Positions 60,137 to 64,000 of a stretch of DNA of 64,000 nt are shown piece after piece. Both the position numbers and the translations under genes were made by a program. The stretch comes from Pseudomonas sp. Irchel 3H7 (lineage in GTDB: Bacteria > Pseudomonadota > Gammaproteobacteria > Pseudomonadales > Pseudomonadaceae), in NCBI RefSeq assembly GCF_900187605.1, contig NZ_FYEA01000018.1:19081-83080 (forward strand), in the 5' to 3' direction. The notes below the pieces were generated by a model, which did no database searches, had not been told where the DNA came from, and was given only the letters and a program-made list of their open reading frames with translations. Every line of letters begins with the position of its first letter. The stretch's first letter is position 1.

Positions 60137-60457
60137 ATGATCATTTCCACCACTCATACCATTGAAGGTCGGCAAATCACGGCATACCTGGACATTGTCA
60201 GTGCCGAGTCGGTGCAGGGCGTCAATGTGATTCGTGACATGTTCGCCGGTATGCGCGATTTTTTCGGCGGACGTTCGCAGACGCTAGAGCGGGCTTTGAA
60301 GGAGGCGCGTGTTCAGGCCACCGAAGAAATCAGGGAGAGGGCGCGTGCTTTGCAGGCGGATGCAGTGGTCGGGGTGGACTTCGAGATCAGCATGCCTGGC
60401 GGGAAGGGCGGGATGGTTGTGGTGTTTGCGACGGGGACGGCGGTGAAATTGCGCTGA
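60137..60457 (+). CDS. YbjQ/UPF0145 family protein
   Basis: 106 residues, the usual length. It opens MIISTTHTIEGRQITAYLDIVSAESV and contains DMFAGMRDFFGGRSQTLERALKEARVQA, then AVVGVDFEISMPGGKGGMVVVFATGTAV. The family forms small pentameric rings and has been labelled a heavy-metal-binding domain without proof of function. A terminator follows at 60478. Confidence 0.9.
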   Translation: MIISTTHTIEGRQITAYLDIVSAESVQGVNVIRDMFAGMRDFFGGRSQTLERALKEARVQATEEIRERARALQADAVVGVDFEISMPGGKGGMVVVFATGTAVKLR

Positions 60458-60477
60458 ATGTCGATCGCTGGTCATGT

Positions 60478-60509
60478 GAGCCCGTCCAGATAATGGATGG
60501 GCTCTTTTT
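60478..60509 (+). terminator. Terminator of the YbjQ-like gene
   Basis: GAGCCCGTCC-AGATAAT-GGATGGGCTCTTTTT about 20 bp past the stop; it lies in the convergent space before the next minus-strand gene. Confidence 0.85.
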
Positions 60510-60517
60510 CTACGCCA

Positions 60518-60796
60518 TCAGCCCTGTGGCTTGAGGATTACGGTGCCTCTCGAGTCGTAGGTCAGTGGTGTGTCGATGGCGACAAGAGTAGGCGTGTCCG
60601 AAGGTTGGCTCGGTTGCGCTGGCTCGCTTGGATGGTAAATGACACCAGGCTGCAGAATCGGCTTGTCCGGATACTTGATGGTGATTTCACCGGAAGCGAT
60701 CTTGTCCTTGAGCAGTTCACCCCCGGCTTTGCCGGCAGCGATTTGTTCGTCCGTGAGCTTTACGACGGGTAGATTCGGGAATCCGTTGATTTGCAT
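60518..60796 (-). CDS. Small proline-rich protein, unknown function
   Basis: 92 residues from the ATG at 60796, preceded by AGGAGAG. MQINGFPNLPVVKLTDEQIAAGKAG is followed by KDKIASGEI, a linker PSEPAQPSQPSDTP and a short beta-rich end. No signal peptide, membrane segment or known motif is visible. The good ribosome binding site supports a gene. Confidence 0.6.
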   Translation of the reverse strand: MQINGFPNLPVVKLTDEQIAAGKAGGELLKDKIASGEITIKYPDKPILQPGVIYHPSEPAQPSQPSDTPTLVAIDTPLTYDSRGTVILKPQG

Positions 60797-61036
60797 GTTC
60801 TCTCCTTGAGATTCATTTGTATGAAAAAGGGCAACGGCCTGTCGGCAGAATTCTTTAGCAAAGCAAGACCAGCGGTTCGTGGTCGAGTTTAATTTTTTTG
60901 AGGCCACTCGTCGGGCGCCAGCTAATCTGAATCACAAGTCCAAGAGTGACCAACTAGTCTCAAAAGCATTGGAGGTCGATATTTTTCAGGCAAAACGGGT
61001 TTTGCCGGTGTCGATCTGTTGCGAAGGGGCGAAGAT

Positions 61037-61225
61037 ATGACTGATCCGTATATCGAAGACGATGGCGCTGAATTTTCCTTCAACAACTGCGTACGGTGCG
61101 GCCAGACTGAGTATCAGTCTGGATTTGGCGAAGATCCAGTGCAGATCGGCAAGATCAAATCCACGGCACCCAAGGGACCGAAGGCGAAATTTCTCCCCAA
61201 GGTCACCACGCGAGCCAGAAAATAA
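61037..61225 (+). CDS. Small hypothetical protein with a CxxC pair
   Basis: 62 residues from the ATG at 61037, with AAGGGG upstream. The acidic N-terminus (MTDPYIEDDGAEF) contains NNCVRCGQTEY, a CxxC that could bind metal, and the C-terminus is lysine/arginine-rich (KGPKAKFLPKVTTRARK). A terminator follows at 61240. Not recognised. Confidence 0.5.
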   Translation: MTDPYIEDDGAEFSFNNCVRCGQTEYQSGFGEDPVQIGKIKSTAPKGPKAKFLPKVTTRARK

Positions 61226-61548
61226 TCTTTGTCTGAATAACCCCGTCATCGATCGGGGTTTTTTATGACTGTGCGTTTGAAGAAATTTCTTACATTCGAT
61301 GGCGGCAAAAATCAATTTGCTTTCACAAACTTTTCACGTCTGCCGCAGTAGGGTGAAGCCATCCGTTAGAAAGCAAGTCTCCAGCCCGTCTCCCCAGCGG
61401 GCTTTTTTTTGCCTGTCATAAAACCTTTTGCGGAATCGCTGTCCAATCGGCGCCATGTGCGCGAAGCCTCTGATTTCGTCTGGACTTTTGCGCGGCGACG
61501 GCATTAAATCCCGGCCCTTTTTGTCATCCCTATTTTGAGGTTTACGTC
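61226..61548. other. Gene-free region with two terminator hairpins
   Basis: 323 bp. A terminator (61240-61266) closes the preceding small gene. A second, AGCCCG-TCTCCCCAG-CGGGCT with a T8 run (61383-61411), has no gene in front of it, which leaves a possible short RNA at about 61270-61411. The rest holds the promoter of the glycine-zipper gene. Confidence 0.5.
61240..61266 (+). terminator. Terminator of the 62-residue protein gene
   Basis: ACCCCG-TCATCGAT-CGGGGTTTTTTAT about 15 bp after the stop. Confidence 0.8.
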
Positions 61549-61920
61549 ATGCGTTTAACACTGCCCGCTCTGGTTCTGGGGCTTCTGGTTGCTCAAGGTG
61601 CAATGGCTGCCGGTGATGGCACTGCGGCGCTGGGCGGTGGTTTGGGTGGCGCGCTGGGTAATGTCGTCGGCCAGAAAATGGGCGGCAGCACTGGCGCGGC
61701 CATTGGTGCTGGCGTAGCAGGCGCGGCGGGCAGCGCAGTGGCGGCGCGCAAGGGTAGCCGCACCAAAGCGGCGATTGGCGGCGGTGTTGGCGCAGCCGGT
61801 GGTTCGGTGATCGGCAACAGCCTGGGCGGCAAGACTGGCGCCACGATTGGTGCTGGCCTGGGTGGCGCGGCTGGCGGCGCAGTGGGCAGCAACTTGTCCA
61901 AAGGACACAAGCGTCACTGA
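61549..61920 (+). CDS. Exported glycine-zipper protein (copy 1)
   Basis: 123 residues with a signal peptide (LTLPALVLGLLVAQGAMAA) cleaved before GDGT. The mature part is almost entirely alternating G/A/S repeats (GGGLGGALGNVVGQKMGG, GAGVAGAAGSAV, AAGGSVIGNSLGG) with spaced lysines and arginines; the tail is basic (KGHKRH). Glycine-zipper repeats of this type pack as membrane-associated helices in outer-membrane or periplasmic proteins. A close relative lies directly downstream. Function unknown. Confidence 0.8.
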   Translation: MRLTLPALVLGLLVAQGAMAAGDGTAALGGGLGGALGNVVGQKMGGSTGAAIGAGVAGAAGSAVAARKGSRTKAAIGGGVGAAGGSVIGNSLGGKTGATIGAGLGGAAGGAVGSNLSKGHKRH

Positions 61921-61937
61921 GACTGATCGTTTATCAG

Positions 61938-61967
61938 AAAAAGCCCGGCTCGATGTCGGGCTTTTTC
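61938..61967 (+). terminator. Terminator between the glycine-zipper genes
   Basis: AAAAGCCCGG-CTCGATGT-CGGGCTTTTTC, shortly after copy 1's stop. Confidence 0.8.
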
Positions 61968-62057
61968 ATGGCTGAACGTTTTCCCGGTTTGCGTCTCCAA
62001 TCTCACATAGGCCCATGTCTGGGCGGACTGTCCCGCTTCGGGAACTGTGAGGTTCAT

Positions 62058-62477
62058 ATGCGCTTGTCATTATCTGCACTGTTTTTCGGTTTGCTGGTAG
62101 CACAAGGGGCGATGGCCGCTGGTGATGGCACCGCCGCTGTGGGTGGCGGCCTGGGCGGCGCGCTCGGCAATGTGGTCGGTGGACAACTCGGTGGCAGTAC
62201 TGGCGCAGCGGTAGGTGCAGGCGTTGGCGGCGCGGCCGGCAGTGCCGTCGGGGCGAACAAACGCAATCGAACCGAAGCCGCCATTGGCGGTGGTCTCGGC
62301 GCGGCGGGCGGCTCGGTCGTCGGCAACAGCCTCGGCGGCTCGACCGGTTCGACCATTGGCGCTGGGTTGGGCGGCGCGGCCGGTGGTGCGGTCGGCAATA
62401 ACCTCGGTGACGATGGCGGATCTCATTCGGGTGGTGGCCACAAGCACAAGAACAAACATAAAAACCGCCATCATTGA
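62058..62477 (+). CDS. Exported glycine-zipper protein (copy 2)
   Basis: 139 residues from the ATG at 62058. Signal peptide MRLSLSALFFGLLVAQGAMA and first 30 mature residues nearly match copy 1 (GDGTAAVGGGLGGALGNVVG). It ends in a histidine/lysine-rich tail (GGGHKHKNKHKNRHH) that could bind metal. Tandem duplicate of 61549-61920. A terminator follows. Confidence 0.8.
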   Translation: MRLSLSALFFGLLVAQGAMAAGDGTAAVGGGLGGALGNVVGGQLGGSTGAAVGAGVGGAAGSAVGANKRNRTEAAIGGGLGAAGGSVVGNSLGGSTGSTIGAGLGGAAGGAVGNNLGDDGGSHSGGGHKHKNKHKNRHH

Positions 62478-62489
62478 TGGATGGTTAAA

Positions 62490-62518
62490 CGGAAACCCGG
62501 CATTTTGCCGGGTTTTTT
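62490..62518 (+). terminator. Terminator of glycine-zipper copy 2
   Basis: AAACCCGGC-ATTTT-GCCGGGTTTTTTG, about 13 bp after the stop. Confidence 0.85.
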
Positions 62519-62599
62519 GCATTCACTTGTCGGACTCCGGAACGATTGGCTGTAAGGCCTTTCGAACGTTATACACGCCACGAGATGATGAGGTTTGCC

Positions 62600-62767
62600 A
62601 TGACTCCCGAAACTGAAGGCAAGGAAGAGAAGGGTTCGAGTGGATTGCCGTTTATCAATGACCCGGGGAATGAAGATCCGGGCTCACTGATGGATGATGC
62701 GACGGTGCCGCTGAATGATTCGGATGAGGCGGATATGGAGTATGAAGAGGATGAGGATGAGCAGTGA
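62600..62767 (+). CDS. Small, strongly acidic protein
   Basis: 55 residues from the ATG at 62600, preceded by TGAGG. The last half is nearly all Asp/Glu (DDATVPLNDSDEADMEYEED), so it is probably disordered. Not recognised; coding status supported mainly by the start signal. Confidence 0.5.
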   Translation: MTPETEGKEEKGSSGLPFINDPGNEDPGSLMDDATVPLNDSDEADMEYEEDEDEQ

Positions 62768-62866
62768 GCGTAATTATTAGATTCACACCTGCTTTTGGCG
62801 TGATCGCCGATTTTTTGGGGCCTGTTTTTCTCAGGCCCTTTGTGAGGTTCGAATAATACTTGCGAC

Positions 62867-63241
62867 TCAGAATGAGACGTCAATTCTTTCGGCAGTGATT
62901 TTGACGAACTGTCCGTTGAGGTGCGGATATTCGAAATGAATGCCTTGATCCGCGAATTCAATTACAGACCGGAAAGAGTCCCCATCCATGTAACCATAGA
63001 TATCACACGAAAACCCATCGTCTAGCATCTCGATACGTGGTTCTTCATGTTCTGCTTTTATGATGATTAATTCGTCAGGCAGGACCATTTCGAATTCGGC
63101 CTCATAATTTCTTCCTTCTTCAATGACTGATGGACAGTAACCTGCGAAGCATCGGATGCTCACACTTTGAACGCTAAGCACAATCAATTCTTCGATGATT
63201 GGATCGATTTCAATTATTTGTACGAGATATCTCTTAGTCAT
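62867..63241 (-). CDS. Putative immunity protein of the RHS toxin
   Basis: 124 residues, acidic and beta-rich (EGRNYEAEFEMVLPDELIIIKAEHEEPR), no signal peptide. The start overlaps the end of the RHS gene by 8 bases, the arrangement of toxin-immunity pairs. It is markedly AT-rich compared with everything to its left, as are the RHS tip residues. I do not know the family; immunity is inferred from position alone. Confidence 0.65.
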   Translation of the reverse strand: MTKRYLVQIIEIDPIIEELIVLSVQSVSIRCFAGYCPSVIEEGRNYEAEFEMVLPDELIIIKAEHEEPRIEMLDDGFSCDIYGYMDGDSFRSVIEFADQGIHFEYPHLNGQFVKITAERIDVSF

Positions 63242-64000
63242 GGGCCGGCCTCACTGTTTTATCCTTCGCATCGCCATTTATCGTTCGCCATAATTCCTTT
63301 CCGCTTTTTGCGTGAAGGGTTGTGATTTCATTGTTTTGATTTGTTCCCAAAAAAGCGAATTTAGCCTCTCCCTTTCGGTTGTTTCCCATAAGTTTCAGAT
63401 AGCCTGATCGGGTCTCACCCTTGTATTTATACTCAATTCGTGTGCCATGATTTACCAAAAATCTGGCCATGCTTAAGTATTCTTCTTTGCTCTCGGTTTT
63501 GAACTCTGAACCATGCTTTTGAAAGTGGTCATCAAGTTTATCTTCGCTACCAAAATCTTTTGGTGGTGATCTTGTTGTTGGAAGTCTAGGCTCACCCTCA
63601 TCTACCTTAGCCCCAGCAACCCCACCCGGCACCTCACACCCAGGCTTATTCGGCGGCGGGCAGTTGGAGTTCAACCCCAACGGATCCACCCACCCCGTCG
63701 GATTCGGCACGTACTGGTACTGATTCAACCCACCGGCCAACTTGATCGGATCCGGCGTCAGATACCGCCCCAGCCTCGGGTCGTAGTACCGGTGCCGGTT
63801 GTAATGCAGCCCACTTTCCGCATCGAAGTACTGTCCCTGAAAGCGCAGCGGCTGGTTCAGGTAGTCCTCGCCAGCCAAGGTCAGTGCGGCGATTTTGCCG
63901 TAGGCGTCGTATTGCGCGGACCAGACGATGTCGCCGCTGTAGTCGGTGAGTTCCTGCGGGGTGCCGAGGTGGTCGAGTTGGTAGTAGAAGGGGCAGGCTT
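63234..64000 (-). CDS. RHS polymorphic toxin, C-terminal part (gene runs off the window)
   Basis: The frame stays open to the window edge; only the C-terminal 255 or so residues are present. The conserved core is plain: YYQLDHLGTPQELTDYSG, SAQYDAYGKI, FQGQYFDAESGLHYNRHRYYDP, LGRYLTPDPI and NPTGWVDPLGLN, the self-cleavage boundary of RHS proteins. After about 63650 (complement) codon use becomes AT-rich, and a variable toxin tip follows with DHFQKHGSEFKTESKEEYL and a TLHAKSGKELWRTI ending. The tip may be a nuclease of the BECR type, but this is a guess. Such proteins are delivered by type VI or similar systems to kill competitors. Confidence 0.88.
   Translation of the reverse strand, partial: ACPFYYQLDHLGTPQELTDYSGDIVWSAQYDAYGKIAALTLAGEDYLNQPLRFQGQYFDAESGLHYNRHRYYDPRLGRYLTPDPIKLAGGLNQYQYVPNPTGWVDPLGLNSNCPPPNKPGCEVPGGVAGAKVDEGEPRLPTTRSPPKDFGSEDKLDDHFQKHGSEFKTESKEEYLSMARFLVNHGTRIEYKYKGETRSGYLKLMGNNRKGEAKFAFLGTNQNNEITTLHAKSGKELWRTINGDAKDKTVRPAHD

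Noticed and set aside
59893..60165. 90-codon plus-strand frame
   Set aside because: It runs through tRNA-Ser and its terminator.

Overview
The window looks like a chromosomal segment of a Pseudomonas of the fluorescens group. The evidence is high GC with G/C-ending codons, the gene order folE-smr-isochorismatase-prmB-aroC-mtnB-mtnD-mtnC that I remember from Pseudomonas, and many Pseudomonas-type intergenic REP doublets built on GTAGGAGCTGCCGAAGGCTG, GGAGTGAGCCTGCTCGCG, GCTGGCAAGCCAGCTCCC or GCGAGCAGGCTCGCTCCC. Functions come from motifs and family memory; no database search was run.

Layout. 1-5.1 kb: an rluA-type pseudouridine synthase, the division-site operon minC-minD-minE (minus strand), and a divergent lipid A acyltransferase plus patatin phospholipase. 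5.1-14.1 kb: a nearly complete uric acid degradation locus. On the minus strand it runs allantoinase (puuE), OHCU decarboxylase (uraD), allantoicase (alc), ureidoglycolate lyase (allA), membrane cytochrome urate oxidase (puuD), an NCS2 purine permease and two tandem Tsx-type outer-membrane channels; 5-hydroxyisourate hydrolase (hiuH) is divergent. Two copies of a TTGTRTACAA palindrome lie in the divergent promoter region, and a third lies 15 kb away upstream of an AzgA-type purine permease.

14.2-26.1 kb: an accessory island entirely on the minus strand, and the most unusual part of the window. A 1182-residue protein combines a glycine/alanine-rich hydrophobic region resembling the TcdA/TcdB pore-forming segment with degenerate RTX-like repeats. 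It is followed by a 67-residue ORF that resembles its N-terminus, then by four paralogous proteins of about 570-620 residues that share an M-x-[KR]-P-x-K start. One of these four is frameshifted at an eight-base homopolymer. I cannot assign a biochemical function to the paralogues.

26.5-35.6 kb: a LysE exporter, the AzgA-type permease, a divergent MarR regulator/PLP aminotransferase pair, a membrane-anchored thioredoxin-fold protein, folE, an Smr protein, an isochorismatase-fold protein lacking its cysteine nucleophile, and prmB. 35.7-41 kb: an alpha/beta hydrolase, aroC, an MFS transporter and the methionine-salvage genes mtnB-mtnD-mtnC. 41-51 kb: a DUF3509-like protein, an acyl-CoA synthetase, an ankyrin protein, speE, an RraB-like protein, and a cluster of circularly permuted ATP-grasp, alpha-E and transglutaminase genes predicted to act in peptide modification. 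51-60 kb: a cytochrome c protein, a 31-residue membrane peptide, a thiolase/multifunctional beta-oxidation pair, a glutamine amidotransferase, CorA, PlsC, a crotonase and tRNA-Ser(GGA).

60-64 kb: small genes of mostly unknown function, two duplicated glycine-zipper proteins, and at the right edge the C-terminal end of an RHS polymorphic toxin with a variable AT-rich tip and an overlapping putative immunity gene. The RHS gene runs off the window.
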